A stretch of 64,000 nt of DNA from Leifsonia shinshuensis (GCF_014217625.1 NZ_CP043641.1:3906001-3970000); one strand, 5' to 3'. Counted from the stretch's first letter, positions 1-10,406 are shown. Program-made: numbers and translations. The notes: generated by a model from the sequence alone, not told the origin.

Positions 1-561
1 GACGCCGACCTCCTCGTGGTGGGCGCCCGGTCGCGCTCGGAGCGCGACCGCGGCTTCGCCGGCTCGCTGCACCTCCGCGTCGCCGCGACCGCGGGCTGCT
101 CGGTCGCCGTGGTGCCGCACGGCTGGACGGGCACAGGAGTGGGCGTCGTGGCCGGTGTCGACGGAAAAGCGCCCGCCGAGGCCGCCGTCGCGTTCGCGGC
201 GGACGAGGCCGCGGCGCTCGGCGAGCCGCTGCGCCTCGTCTGCGTCGGCTACACCGCCAACCCGCTGCTCGCCGGCCTCGTGCCCGAGGTGTCGCTCGAC
301 GACCGGAGGCAGCGGATCGTGGCGGCAGCGGCCGAGAGCGCACGCGGGCTCCGCCCGGACATCGACGTCCGCGCCGACGTGATCGAGGCGGCGCCCGCGC
401 GGGGCTTGGTCGAAGCGGCGGAAGGCCGCAGAATGCTGATCGTGGGAACCCGCGATCGCCACGGCGCCAAGCGCATCATGCTCGGCTCGGTCGGCCACGA
501 CGTGCTGCTGAACGTCCACGTGCCCGTCGTGATCGCGCGAGCGCACGGCGAGGCCGAGTGA
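1..561 (+). CDS. Universal stress protein (UspA family), 5' end cut by window edge
   Basis: Open from base 1, so the true start lies left of the window. The visible 186 codons hold the last part of one Usp domain (VVGAR, then a stretch ending AVVPHG) followed by a complete second one, which begins at GVVAGVDG and ends with the ATP-binding-type segment VGTRDRHGAKRIMLGS and a hydrophobic VPVVIA strand. This is a tandem Usp protein, a cytoplasmic stress-linked nucleotide-binding fold typical of actinobacteria. Its stop overlaps the GTG of the P-type ATPase by 4 bases (GTGA), so the two are translationally coupled; many actinobacterial Usp genes sit beside ion transporters. The family call is firm; the specific role is unknown. 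Confidence 0.88.
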   Translation, partial: DADLLVVGARSRSERDRGFAGSLHLRVAATAGCSVAVVPHGWTGTGVGVVAGVDGKAPAEAAVAFAADEAAALGEPLRLVCVGYTANPLLAGLVPEVSLDDRRQRIVAAAAESARGLRPDIDVRADVIEAAPARGLVEAAEGRRMLIVGTRDRHGAKRIMLGSVGHDVLLNVHVPVVIARAHGEAE

Positions 562-3200
562 GCGGCGCGCCGGGCACGGTGGCGGCCGTCGACACCGCCC
601 CGCCGAGCCCGGTGCGAGTCGCGGCCGCGCAGGATGTCGCGACCGTCCTCGGCGGCCAGGCCACCACGGCCTCCGGCCTGACCGACGCGGAGGCTGCCGC
701 CCGGCTCGCCCGGGTCGGCCCGAACGCGGTCCGCGGCCACCGGGCGCGTCCGTGGCGGGTGCTCGGGCGGCAGGTGCGGAGTCCGATCCTCATCCTGCTG
801 TTCGTCACCGCGATCATCTCCGCGTTCGTCGGCCAGGGGACGGAGGCGGTCATCATCGCCGTCATCCTCGTGGTGAGCGTCGGGCTCGGCTTCGTGAACG
901 AGTTCCGGGCGGAGCAGGCGGCCGACGCCCTGCACGATCGGCTCCGGCACACGTCGATCGTGCTGCGCAGCGGCGCGCGCCGGAGCGTCGACGTCACCGA
1001 GCTGGTCCCCGGCGACCTCGTGCTGCTCTCCGTGGGCACGGTCGTCCCGGCCGACCTGCGCCTGGTGGAGGCGAACGGCCTGGAGTGCGACGAGAGCATC
1101 GTGACGGGCGAGGCGCGAGCGGCGGCGAAGTCGGTCGCACCGGTGGCGGTGGGCGCCGGTGTCGGCGACCTGGCCTGTTGCGCGCTCATGGGCACCGTCG
1201 TCCACGCCGGGGGCGGCGCCGGCGTCGTGGTCGCGACCGGCGGCGCGACGGAGTTCGGCCGGATCGCCGTCGGCCTGACCGCGCAGCAGCCGCAGACCGA
1301 GTTCCAGCGCGGGCTCGGCCAGTTCTCCACGTTCCTGCTGCTGGTGGCGATCATCCTGACCACGCTGATCTTCGTGGCCGCGCTGCTGCTCGGGAGACCG
1401 CTGATCGAGTCGCTGCTGTTCTCCCTCGCGATCGCCGTCGGGATCACGCCGCAACTGCTCCCGGCCGTCGTCAGCACGAGCCTCGCGGCCGGATCGCGCG
1501 CCCTCGCGCGCCGCCGGGTGCTGGTGAAGCGGATGGTCTGCATCGAGGACCTGGGCGACCTCGACCTCCTGGTCACCGACAAGACCGGGACGCTCACGAC
1601 CGGTCGGATCGTCTTCGACCGGCCGGTGCCGCTGGACCACGTGGAGGCCGACGAAGTGCTGCTGCTCGGCCTCCTGGCCACGGACACCGACCCGGCGGCG
1701 CCGCAGACGGTCGGGCTGAACGCTCTCGACGCGGCCCTCTGGGAGAGCACGGAGGCGGCGTCGGCCCCGGTCGGCGCGTACCGGCGCCTGGACGCCGTGC
1801 CGTTCGACCACGAGCGCCGCATGGCCGGAGCCCTGGTCGCCGCGACGGGCTCCGCGCCGATCGTCGTGGTCAAGGGCGCGCCCGAGTCGGTGCTGCCGCT
1901 GTGCGCGGACGTCGACCCCTCCGCGTCCGCGACGCTGTCGCAGCTGTACGCCGCCGGCTCCCGCGTGATCGCCATCGCCACCCGGGCGGCCGACGACCTG
2001 GTCGCGCTGACCCCCGCCGACGAGAGCGGCCTGACACTGCGCGGCTTCCTGGCGTTCGTGGACGGTGTGAAGCCGGACGCGCGCGCGTCCCTCGCGCGGC
2101 TGGCCGGCCTGGGTATCGGGGTGAAGATCGCCACCGGCGACGGCGCCGTCGTGGCCGAGCGTGTCTGCAGCGAGCTCGGCATGCCCTCCACGGGCACCCT
2201 GACCGGCGACGCGGTCGACGCGCTCGACGACGCGCACCTGGGGGAGGCCGCCCGCGCCGCCACGATCTTCGCCCGCGTCTCCCCCGAGCAGAAGGCGCGC
2301 ATCATCCGCGCCCTTCGGCAGAAGGGCCGCGCGGTCGGCTTCCTCGGCGACGGCGTCAACGACGCACTGGCCCTGCACAGCGCCGACATCGGCATCTCGG
2401 TCGACTCGGCCGTGGACGTGGCGAAGGACGCCGCCGACGTGCTGCTGCTGGACAAGGACCTCGACGTGCTCGCCGACGGCGTGACGGAGGGCCGGCGGAT
2501 CTTCGCGAACACCATCAAGTACGTACTGATGGGCACCTCCAGCAACTTCGGCAACATGTTCAGCGCCTCGATCGCGTCGGTCATCCTGCCGTTCCTGCCG
2601 ATGCTGCCGGGCCAGATCCTGCTCAACAACCTGCTCTACGACTCCAGCCAGCTCGCCATCCCCAGCGACAACGTGGACCCGGAGCAGCTCCGGGTGCCGT
2701 CGCACTGGGACATCGGCGCGATCCGCCGTTTCATGCTGCTCTTCGGCCCGATCAGCTCGCTCTTCGACTTCGCGACGTTCGGGCTGATGCTCTTCGTGTT
2801 CCAGGCGGCGCCGCCCGAGTTCCGCTCCGGCTGGTTCATCGAGTCGATCGCGACGCAGACGCTCATCGTCTTCGTCATCCGGACCAGGCGGGTGCCGTTC
2901 CTGCGCAGCCGCGCCTCCCTGCCGCTCGCCGTCTCGGTGCTCGCGGTCGTGGCCGTCGGAGCGTGGCTGCCCTACTCGCCGCTGGCCGGCCTGCTCGGCT
3001 TCACCCCGCTGCCCGCACTGTTCTTCCTCGCCCTCGTCGGGCTCGTGCTGGTGTATCTGGTGCTCGTGGAGGTGGCGAAGGTCTGGTACTACGCCCGGCT
3101 GAGCGCGCCGCGGGCGCCGGCGGAGCGCCGTCGGGCGTACCCGCACCGGGTGGCGCGGCGGGCCGCGCGGTTCACGACCCGGTCTCCGCGGGCAGGCTGA
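558..3200 (+). CDS. mgtA: P-type ATPase, magnesium-importing type (P3B, MgtA-like)
   Basis: 880-residue ion-pumping ATPase. The phosphorylation motif DKTGTLT starts at D341, the hinge GDGVND lies at 597-602 and the actuator-domain TGE at 183-185. The segment before the catalytic Asp (ITPQLLPAVVS, then VLVKRM) and the LLNNLLYDSSQLAIPSDNVD helix match the MgtA/MgtB group rather than Ca, Cu or K pumps, so Mg2+ uptake is the best guess. About ten membrane helices are visible: pairs near 70-110 and 250-310, and six after residue 650. The usual TGES reads TGEA (Ser to Ala), a mild departure. Starts at GTG inside the upstream Usp stop. Its 3' end overlaps the convergent RNase gene by 29 bases. Ion specificity is inferred. 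Confidence 0.88.
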   Translation: MSGAPGTVAAVDTAPPSPVRVAAAQDVATVLGGQATTASGLTDAEAAARLARVGPNAVRGHRARPWRVLGRQVRSPILILLFVTAIISAFVGQGTEAVIIAVILVVSVGLGFVNEFRAEQAADALHDRLRHTSIVLRSGARRSVDVTELVPGDLVLLSVGTVVPADLRLVEANGLECDESIVTGEARAAAKSVAPVAVGAGVGDLACCALMGTVVHAGGGAGVVVATGGATEFGRIAVGLTAQQPQTEFQRGLGQFSTFLLLVAIILTTLIFVAALLLGRPLIESLLFSLAIAVGITPQLLPAVVSTSLAAGSRALARRRVLVKRMVCIEDLGDLDLLVTDKTGTLTTGRIVFDRPVPLDHVEADEVLLLGLLATDTDPAAPQTVGLNALDAALWESTEAASAPVGAYRRLDAVPFDHERRMAGALVAATGSAPIVVVKGAPESVLPLCADVDPSASATLSQLYAAGSRVIAIATRAADDLVALTPADESGLTLRGFLAFVDGVKPDARASLARLAGLGIGVKIATGDGAVVAERVCSELGMPSTGTLTGDAVDALDDAHLGEAARAATIFARVSPEQKARIIRALRQKGRAVGFLGDGVNDALALHSADIGISVDSAVDVAKDAADVLLLDKDLDVLADGVTEGRRIFANTIKYVLMGTSSNFGNMFSASIASVILPFLPMLPGQILLNNLLYDSSQLAIPSDNVDPEQLRVPSHWDIGAIRRFMLLFGPISSLFDFATFGLMLFVFQAAPPEFRSGWFIESIATQTLIVFVIRTRRVPFLRSRASLPLAVSVLAVVAVGAWLPYSPLAGLLGFTPLPALFFLALVGLVLVYLVLVEVAKVWYYARLSAPRAPAERRRAYPHRVARRAARFTTRSPRAG

Positions 3201-4548
3201 CCGTCTCCCCGAACTCCGGCACGCGTGCGCCCCAGCCGAGCGTGCGCCGGATCCGGACGCGCAGCGCGTCGGCGGCGTGCGGCTCGCCGTGCGTCAGGTA
3301 GACCGCGCGCGGCGAGGCGGGCGCAGTGCTCAGCCAGTCGACGATCTGGCCGGCGTCGGCGTGGGCGGAGAGCATGTCCAGGACGTGGACCTGCGCGCGG
3401 ATCGGGATGTCGCGGCCGTAGATCCGCAGGCTGCGCTCGCCGCGGCGCAGGGCGTCGCCGCGGGTGCCGCCCGCCTGGAAACCGGTCAGCACGATCGCGT
3501 TGTGCGGATCGGAGCCGTACGCTGCGATGTGGTGCAGCACCCGGCCGCCCTCGAGCATCCCGCTCGCGGAGATGATGATCGCCGGGCCGCCGCGCAGGTT
3601 CAGCAGCTTCGAGTCGTCCACCGTGCGCACCAGGGTGGCGAGCCGGTACATCGCCTCGAACTCGGCGGGGCGGATGCGGTGCTCCTCCGGGTGGCGCGCG
3701 TAGATCTCGGCGGCGTCGACGGCCATCGGGCTGTTGAGGAACACGGGGACGTCCGGGATGGCGTGCCGTGCCCGCAGCCGGCTGAGCTGAAGCAGGAGGG
3801 TCTCGGCCCGGCCGACCGCGAATGCAGGAAGGATGACGACCCCGCCGCGGCTGCACACGTTCCGGACGATCTCGCCGAGCGGCCACGCCGGGTCCGTCTC
3901 GGGATGGAGACGGTCTCCGTACGTGGACTCGCACACGAGGACGTCGGTCGCCTCCAGTGGTCGCGGCGGCTTCATGAGCGTGTCGTCCGGCCGGCCCAGA
4001 TCGCCGGTGAAGTGCAGCCGGGCGCCCTCGGCGACCAGGTGCACCTGCGCGGCGCCGAGGATGTGGCCGGCCGGGACGAACCGCACCGTGAGACCCGCGA
4101 CCTCCAGTTCCTGGTCGAAGGGGTGCGGCTGGAAGCGCTCCAGCGCGGCGAGCGCGTCCTCCTCCGTGTAGAGCGGGCGCGGCGTCGCGTGCTTGGAGCT
4201 GTGGTGCCGCGCGGCGAACTGCGCCTGTTCTTCGAGCAGCCGGCCGCTGTCCGGCAGGATCAGCGCACTCAGCTCCGCGGTGCCGTGCGTGGTGTGGATG
4301 CGCCCGCGGAAGCCGTCGCGGACCAGGGCGGGCAGGTAGCCGGTGTGGTCGAGGTGGGCGTGCGTCACCACGACGTCGTCGATGCTCGCCGGCTCGACCG
4401 GGAACGCGCTCCAGTTGCGTTCGCGGAGCACCTTGTAGCCCTGGAACAGCCCGCAGTCCACCAGGACGCGGCGCCCCTGCGATTCGACCAGGTAGCGCGA
4501 GCCGGTGACGGTGTCCGTCGCTCCGAGGAACCGCAGGGTCGCGGTCAC
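3172..4548 (-). CDS. Beta-CASP metallo-beta-lactamase fold RNase
   Basis: 458 residues, near the usual length of bacterial CPSF73/TTHA0252-like nucleases. The zinc motif HAHLDH is at 63-68, further metal ligands lie in the PAGHILGAA and FTGDLG segments, and the beta-CASP block contains NSPMAVDA and the ISASGMLEGGRVLHH motif, ending with a LSAHAD motif. Known members are Zn-dependent endo- or 5'-exoribonucleases. The GTG start overlaps the stop of the upstream membrane gene by 4 bases (GTGA), which decides the start; longer in-frame extensions would run through that gene. It is the last gene of the minus-strand metal-transport cluster, though whether it is co-regulated is unclear. The 3' end runs convergently into the P-ATPase. 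Confidence 0.88.
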   Translation of the reverse strand: MTATLRFLGATDTVTGSRYLVESQGRRVLVDCGLFQGYKVLRERNWSAFPVEPASIDDVVVTHAHLDHTGYLPALVRDGFRGRIHTTHGTAELSALILPDSGRLLEEQAQFAARHHSSKHATPRPLYTEEDALAALERFQPHPFDQELEVAGLTVRFVPAGHILGAAQVHLVAEGARLHFTGDLGRPDDTLMKPPRPLEATDVLVCESTYGDRLHPETDPAWPLGEIVRNVCSRGGVVILPAFAVGRAETLLLQLSRLRARHAIPDVPVFLNSPMAVDAAEIYARHPEEHRIRPAEFEAMYRLATLVRTVDDSKLLNLRGGPAIIISASGMLEGGRVLHHIAAYGSDPHNAIVLTGFQAGGTRGDALRRGERSLRIYGRDIPIRAQVHVLDMLSAHADAGQIVDWLSTAPASPRAVYLTHGEPHAADALRVRIRRTLGWGARVPEFGETVSLPAETGS

Positions 4549-4970
4549 GGTGTCACGACCCGGTCGCGGCGGAGGAGCCCTAGGCCGAGCAGGACCAGCC
4601 CGAGCTCGGCCAGTCCCGCCGCGAAGTAGGCGGCCTGCAGCAGGCTGAACGGGATGAACATCATCTGGACGAAGATCCAGATCAGCAGACCGAAGCCGGC
4701 CACGGCCGCGAGGAGCGGACCGGACCGGGAGCCGCGTCCGACGAGCACGGCGGCCAGGAGCTGAGTCCCGCCGACGACGACGGCCAGCACGAGGCCGGGC
4801 GCGAGGTAGGAGGCGAACGGGCTCCCGCCGAGGAACGACCGGTCGGGGACCGCTCCGCCGAGCGTGGACGAGCCGGCCGCGCCGATGACCAGAGCGGCGC
4901 CCCCGGCGACCGCCGTGGTACCCACGAGTGCGGCCAGCGCGGTCAGGACGATGCGGGTCCAGCGTGACAT
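4545..4970 (-). CDS. Four-helix membrane protein of unknown function
   Basis: 141 residues, almost all hydrophobic, with four predicted membrane helices (about 7-31, 57-77, 83-105 and 110-133). No metal-binding or catalytic motif was recognised. ATG is preceded by GGAGGAG at good spacing. It is coupled by a 4-base overlap to the downstream beta-CASP RNase, and 72 bases separate it from the upstream CDF gene, so it may belong to the same transcript as the exporters or to its own. It could be a small DoxX-like or DUF-type integral protein; I cannot assign a family. Confidence 0.72.
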   Translation of the reverse strand: MSRWTRIVLTALAALVGTTAVAGGAALVIGAAGSSTLGGAVPDRSFLGGSPFASYLAPGLVLAVVVGGTQLLAAVLVGRGSRSGPLLAAVAGFGLLIWIFVQMMFIPFSLLQAAYFAAGLAELGLVLLGLGLLRRDRVVTP

Positions 4971-5042
4971 GACTCCTCCGATGCTCGCGGTTCGAGCTTC
5001 GCCGGTCGCGCGGCGGGGGAGGAGGGCCGAAAGGCCTGTGGG

Positions 5043-5653
5043 TCAGTCCGCCTCGTGCCCGCCGCGGAAGATCTCCACCGCCTCCCGCACCGCGTACGCC
5101 ACGATCACCAGCCCGGCGACCGGGTCGGCCCACCACCAGCCGAACAGCCCGTCGAGTGCGATGCCCACGAGGACGGAGGTCGCGAGGATGCCGTCGACCA
5201 GCGTCACCCGGCCCTCGGTGATGAGCACGGGGTTGCCGAGGCGGTGGCCGGTGCGGGCCTTGCCGAAGGCGAGCGTGAACATCACGAGCGCGGTCACGGC
5301 CGTCCAGGCTGCGCCGCCCGGCGTCGGCGCGGCGCGGTGGCCGGCGACGAGGGCGACGACCGCCTGGACGAGGAGGTAGGCGGCCAGCAGGACGAACGCG
5401 ACGCCGATCAGCCGGAGGGCGAGTCGCTGGCGGCGCTCGCCGACTCCGGTGAGCTCCCAGATCACCACGACGCTCGCGAAGATCTCGATGAGACTGTCCA
5501 GGCCGAAGCCGAGCAGGGCGACGGACGCGCTCGCGGAGGCCAGGACCGCCAGCACGATCACGCCGACCACGTTCCAGCCGAGCGTGACGGCCTCCAGCCC
5601 GATGCCGAAACGGATCAGGCGGCGGCGGGTCGCGCTGTCGAGCCGCGCGTCGG

Positions 5654-5657
<4 letters not shown>
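5043..5657 (-). CDS. CDF-like cation transporter, short form
   Basis: 204 residues with six predicted membrane helices and no cytoplasmic C-terminal domain. The second helix reads ALLGFGLDSLIEIFAS, the signature of the TMEM163-like branch of the cation diffusion facilitators; the canonical HxxxD site is replaced by an Asp/Glu pattern. Helix five carries LVDGILATSVLVGIALD with two acidic residues that could complete a metal site. It is expected to move a divalent metal out of the cytoplasm in exchange for protons. The ATG overlaps the stop of the larger CDF gene by 4 bases, so the two are likely made together under the ArsR-type regulator upstream. The metal is unknown. Confidence 0.8.
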
Positions 5658-6729
<1,072 letters not shown>

Positions 6730-6733
<4 letters not shown>

Positions 6734-7122
6734 GCCGAGACCTCGGCTCCCGGCGTCTCCGCGTCGGACGCCTCCGCGTGGTGGTGCCGGGGCGTCCCGC
6801 CGAGCGAGTGCTCCGCCTGGAAGATCGCGTCGGTGACGAGCCGGCTCGCGTGCTCGTTCTCCAGCCGGTAGAACACCCGCTGGCCGTCCTGGCGGGTCGC
6901 GACGATCCGGGCGAGCCGGAGCTTCGCCAGGTGCTGGGACACGGCGGCCGGCTGCTTGTCGAGGATGTCCGCCAGGTGGTTCACCGACAGCTCGCCGGCG
7001 TCCCGGAGCGCCAGGACGATGCGCACCCGGGTGGCGTCGGCGAGCATCCCGAACACCTCGACGGCGAGCTCGACGAACTGGCTGTCGGGGAGACGTCCGC
7101 ATATCGGCTTATCTGCATGCAT
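6730..7122 (-). CDS. ArsR/SmtB-family metal-responsive repressor
   Basis: 130 residues from the ATG at 7122 (an in-frame TTG at 7134 would add four). A winged-helix core is clear: VFGMLADATRVRIVLAL, then the recognition helix region LADILDKQPAAVSQHLAKL and the wing RQDGQRVFYRL. Possible metal ligands are His2, Asp4 and Cys8 near the N-terminus (HADKPIC), a downstream pattern NEHASRLVTDAIFQAEH resembling the alpha-5 site of SmtB/CzrA, and a C-terminal HHH. It leads the CDF operon by a 4-base overlap, so it is expected to repress the exporters until metal binds. I prefer ATG 7122 because a TTGAAT hexamer lies 6 bases upstream, as at many other leaderless starts here. Confidence 0.88.
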
Positions 7123-7130
7123 ACGCAGAT
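7111..7130. promoter_or_regulatory. Inverted repeat at the arsR start, candidate operator
   Basis: ATCTGC-N8-GCAGAT, a 6+6 inverted repeat that covers the start codon of the ArsR-type gene and the putative -10. Binding here would block both promoter and leaderless start. Seen directly; operator function is inferred from ArsR/SmtB practice. Confidence 0.5.
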
Positions 7131-7153
7131 TCAATCACATGACGCGGGGAACG

Positions 7154-7222
7154 ATCACCCTTCCGCCCGCCGCAGCACCAGGAACCGCACCCCGTACGGC
7201 CCGATGCTCAGCGGGAAGCTGC
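7154..7222. repeat. 69-bp direct repeat, orphan copy
   Basis: Identical to 8078-8146, the last 68 bases of the GH13 gene plus one. This copy is detached from any gene and lies between the arsR promoter region and the pseudogene block, so it marks the outer edge of an insertion or duplication. Confidence 0.9.
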
Positions 7223-7356
7223 ACGGGGTAACGACGGCCGGCTCGGGGTTGTCCCCCCGCCACCCCGCCCCCCTATGCTGGTACCGCGGCCCGCACTAGC
7301 GGTTCGAAGTAGGCCTGGCAGTCATCCGGACGGTTCGACGAGCCAGGCTCGCGCAT
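7223..7356. other. Non-coding stretch in the inserted block
   Basis: 134 bases between the orphan 69-bp copy and the pseudogene. It holds a C-rich run near 7250 and a GCCTGGC/GCCAGGC inverted repeat with a loop of about 22 bases (about 7311-7346), just past the pseudogene stop on the minus strand, possibly a weak terminator. No gene was seen. Confidence 0.4.
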
Positions 7357-7904
7357 TTAAGGCACGAGCGTCCGACTGGCGACGATCATCGGCTGAACCC
7401 GGCGCAGCCAGTCGCCTCCCTTGTAGCAGCACCACGCGACCATGTCGCTGACCCAGAGCAGCGCGTGGTCGTTCGGGGAGGTGTGCTCGTATCGGAGCCC
7501 GTAGCCGTCGTTCCGGGCGAGGCCCGACGCGATCAGCTGTCGGTCGGCCCGCTCGATCGACCGTCGCGCTCGAGGATCACGTGCGAGCACTCGGCGGCCA
7601 CCAGGTCGTCGACGAGCGCGTCGATGCAGAGCGGACGGGCGACCCGATCCGGCTGCCCCTTCACGTGGTAGACCACGACGGCGAGCCCGAGCTTCGTCAT
7701 CGCGGCGATGAGCTTCCGCTTGCTGGCATCCGACTCGTTTGTGAAGTGGATTCGTCGCTGGCCCGGTCGGCTGAGTCTGCGGATCCTCTTGTCGAGGTCC
7801 GGCGCATCGTGGGGCAAGACGACGGCAGCGGCGACGATCTAGCCCTTGGCCTTGCACTCATCGACGTAGACGCGTGCCCCGCGTACGAACCCTGACACTG
7901 GCAC
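7357..7904 (-). pseudogene. Broken actinobacterial hypothetical protein (YVDES/AVVYHVKG family)
   Basis: Read on the minus strand from a GTG at 7904 or 7898, one protein can be followed: VYVDECKAKG, an in-frame TAG at 7841-7839, then IVAAAVVLPHDAP, RRIHFTNESDASKRKLIAAM, LAVVVYHVKGQP, and CSHVILERDG. A one-base frameshift near 7558-7566 then moves into another frame that continues SIERADRQLIASGL, LRYEHTSPNDHALLWVSDMV and WCCYKGGDWLRRVQPM, stopping at 7357. I recognise this as a common actinobacterial hypothetical protein of about 180 residues that begins with YVDES, of unknown function. Two independent lesions make a functional product unlikely. It lies wholly inside the block bounded by the 69-bp repeats. 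Confidence 0.72.
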
Positions 7905-8077
7905 CCCGCCCTCGCCGACAAGGGTTCCGCCCCTCTGTATCGAGTGTCACAGGCGCCCGCGGGGAACGCCACGGTCGAACGCGCGAACTCGGGGAAACAC
8001 CTCCCGATCTCGCCGCGCCTCCGTCTGATCGAGACGCTTCGCTCCGCGCCGCCCGGCGCGACCGTCACCCCGCCCGC
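7905..8077. other. Non-coding end of the inserted block
   Basis: 173 bases upstream of the pseudogene. It would have held that gene's promoter. No ORF with coding character, no IS-type terminal inverted repeat and no tRNA could be seen. Confidence 0.4.
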
Positions 8078-8146
8078 ATCACCCTTCCGCCCGCCGCAGC
8101 ACCAGGAACCGCACCCCGTACGGCCCGATGCTCAGCGGGAAGCTGC
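8078..8146. repeat. 69-bp direct repeat, copy within the GH13 gene 3' end
   Basis: Matches 7154-7222 base for base. It begins one base before the GH13 stop codon and covers the last 22 codons, so the gene remains intact next to the inserted block. Confidence 0.9.
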
Positions 8147-10406
8147 TGAGGTTGTCGACCGTCGTGACCTCGCTGTCGTCCCCGGCGTCGATCACGGTCG
8201 CGCCGAGCGGCAGCGCGTCCGAGCGGACCGTGCCGTCGACCGCCTCCGCGCTCATGTTGAGCACCGACAGCTGCACGATCGGGAGGCCGTGCTCGTCCAG
8301 CGTCTCCAGCTCGTGGACGAGGACCAGCATCCCCGGGTGCGCCACGTCGGGCACGTCGACCTGGCGGGCCGTCGCGATGCCGTAGCGGGAGCGGATGCGC
8401 AGCAGATCGCGCAGACCGCTCGCGAACGAGTCCGGGCGGGCGAGCTGCTCCGGCAGCGTGCCGTACAGCGAGCGGGCCCGCGGCATCCCGGACGCCGAGC
8501 GCTCCTCCTCCGGGGCCACGCCCAGGAGGTCGTGGGCGCCGCGCTCGATCCAGCGGGTGTCGCCGTCGGCGATCAGGTCGGCGACCTGGTCGCGGGGGAG
8601 GGTGAGCGCGCCGAGCAGGTCCCAGCCCGACAGCGCGAAGACGCCCGGCTGCCAGGCGTTGAACGCCGCGAGCAGCAGGTGCGCGTCGCGGATCGCCGGG
8701 ATGTCGGCCTCCGTGATGGAGTCCAGCGTCGCGTGGCCCTGCGTCGCAGCGATGAGGGAGGCCGTGGTGCAGGCGATCCCGTTCGTCGTGAACACCAGGT
8801 TGAAGTCCGCGGTCGGCGCGGTCAGCTTCTCCACCAGCTCCGACCGGATCAGCTCGGCCAGCTCGCCGCCCGGCATCTCCTGGTACCGGAACGGGTACAG
8901 GTCGTTCTTGTGCAGCGTCGCCCAGTGCACCAGCTCGTAGGTCAGCTCGTCGTGGTTCTGGAGGCCGTGGACCAGGCTCGCCGGCTCCACCCCCAGCTCC
9001 AGCGACGTGCGCAGGGTCAGCCGCAGGAACTCCGTGTCGCCGGTCGCGAGGGCGTGGTGATACGCGGGCCGGTTGATGAAGTCGTACGACAGGTCGGCGC
9101 CGACCGCTCCGGTGTCGCGGATGTCCTCCACCGTCAGGTTGAGCTCCTGGAAGGTGAAGCCGCCGACCTTGCGGACCATGCCGGCGATGACGTGGTTGGC
9201 CGCGTGCGAGAGCGGGTGGCCCTCCGACCAGGCCGGCAGGCCCTCAGCGCTCTTCTCGACGCCGAGGAAGCCGTTCGCGTCCAGCCGCAGCGCGCTCGTG
9301 CCCAGGTCGCCGAGCGAGTGGAGGGCGTCGCCGATCACCAGCCGCATCCCCGAGAACGTCGGGTCCAGCCAGTTGACCGAGGGCTGGCCCTCCTTGAAGT
9401 AGTGCAGGTAGACCCAGCGGCGGGTGACGCCGTCGACGCCGACCACCGGCGCGGTGACGCTCCAGTTGGTCTCCTTGACGCCGGGCGCGTAGAAGATGAC
9501 GCGCTGCAGCTCGCCGATGATGTAGCCGCGCTCGGCGAGGGAGGCCTCGGTCGCGGGGTCGAGGTTGACCGAGTCGCGGTGCTCCGGGACCTCGGGCAGC
9601 AGGTGCCACTCCTCCGGCGGGATCTCGACCATGTGATAGATGCCGGGGTAGTCCTTGTAGGCCATCTCGGCGAGGCGGAAGTCGGCGCCCTTGCCGGTGT
9701 GGCCCGGCACGATGTCGTCGATGACCACGCCGCCGTGCTCCTCGGCGACGTCCGTCATCCGCTGGAAGGTCTCCTCGTCGCCGAAGATCGGGTCGATCTG
9801 CGTGCCGATCCGGTCGAAGTGGCCGTCGACGCTCGGGGTCTCCTGCCAGCCGCGGAGGCCGCCGGCGCGCTTCACCGGGCCGGTGTGCACGCCGTTGATG
9901 CCGATCCGCTCGAACACGCTCCACAGCTCGGGGTCGGCGAGGGCGGCGAGGAACGTCTGGTCACGCCGCGTGATCAGCGAGATCGGATAGGCGGTGAACC
10001 ACACGTCGGAGGTCGACACCGCGCGGCGCGCGTCCGGCCGCGCGTAGGGGTTCCGCCACATGCTGGGCGAGCCGGAGAGCTGACGGCTGAGCACGTCGGC
10101 GTCCTTCAGCATCGACTGGCGGACCAGCCACTGCACGTAAGCCGGGTTCAGGCCGTTGGCCGCGCGCGGGTCGGAGACGGTGCGGCGGATGCTGCCGCCG
10201 CGCAGGTTGGCACGCGGCCGCAACCGGCGAGGCCGGGCCGGGTAGAGCTGTTCGTCGTAGGTGATCTCGGTCTCCTGGGACTCCGGCTCCGGGGATTCCG
10301 TCTCCCCGGGTTCGAGTCCCCCTGCTTCGAGCCCCCCGGCCTCGAGTTCGGTGGTGTCGGGCTCGGTGCTGTCCGTGGTGCGGGCGGTTCCGATCGGCTC
10401 GTCCAT
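8079..10406 (-). CDS. GH13-family alpha-glucan enzyme (trehalose synthase/maltosyl-type)
   Basis: 775 residues from ATG 10406, chosen because GGAAGGAGAGCAG stands just before it. After a Glu/Gly-rich N-terminal tail of about 45 residues, the GH13 barrel motifs can be followed: [12 protein letters not shown] (region I), LRLDANGF with nucleophile D376 (region II), TFQELNLT with acid/base E421 (region III) and LQNHDEL with D486 (region IV). It is clearly a glycoside hydrolase 13 enzyme acting on alpha-1,4 or alpha-1,1 glucosides. The order and spacing look like the maltose glucosyltransferase/trehalose synthase group but the N-terminal half is unusual, so specificity is open. It is monocistronic, and its 3' end is duplicated at 7154-7222. 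Confidence 0.82.
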   Translation of the reverse strand: MDEPIGTARTTDSTEPDTTELEAGGLEAGGLEPGETESPEPESQETEITYDEQLYPARPRRLRPRANLRGGSIRRTVSDPRAANGLNPAYVQWLVRQSMLKDADVLSRQLSGSPSMWRNPYARPDARRAVSTSDVWFTAYPISLITRRDQTFLAALADPELWSVFERIGINGVHTGPVKRAGGLRGWQETPSVDGHFDRIGTQIDPIFGDEETFQRMTDVAEEHGGVVIDDIVPGHTGKGADFRLAEMAYKDYPGIYHMVEIPPEEWHLLPEVPEHRDSVNLDPATEASLAERGYIIGELQRVIFYAPGVKETNWSVTAPVVGVDGVTRRWVYLHYFKEGQPSVNWLDPTFSGMRLVIGDALHSLGDLGTSALRLDANGFLGVEKSAEGLPAWSEGHPLSHAANHVIAGMVRKVGGFTFQELNLTVEDIRDTGAVGADLSYDFINRPAYHHALATGDTEFLRLTLRTSLELGVEPASLVHGLQNHDELTYELVHWATLHKNDLYPFRYQEMPGGELAELIRSELVEKLTAPTADFNLVFTTNGIACTTASLIAATQGHATLDSITEADIPAIRDAHLLLAAFNAWQPGVFALSGWDLLGALTLPRDQVADLIADGDTRWIERGAHDLLGVAPEEERSASGMPRARSLYGTLPEQLARPDSFASGLRDLLRIRSRYGIATARQVDVPDVAHPGMLVLVHELETLDEHGLPIVQLSVLNMSAEAVDGTVRSDALPLGATVIDAGDDSEVTTVDNLSSFPLSIGPYGVRFLVLRRAEG

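Noticed and set aside
3089..3934. Minus-strand frame with Arg/Pro-rich product in the RNase region
   Set aside because: It lies on the same strand but in another frame of the beta-CASP gene and shows no family features.
7285..7345. GGTTCGAA segments as a tRNA 3' end or att site
   Set aside because: No acceptor or anticodon stem can be built around them; only the T-loop-like heptamer is present.
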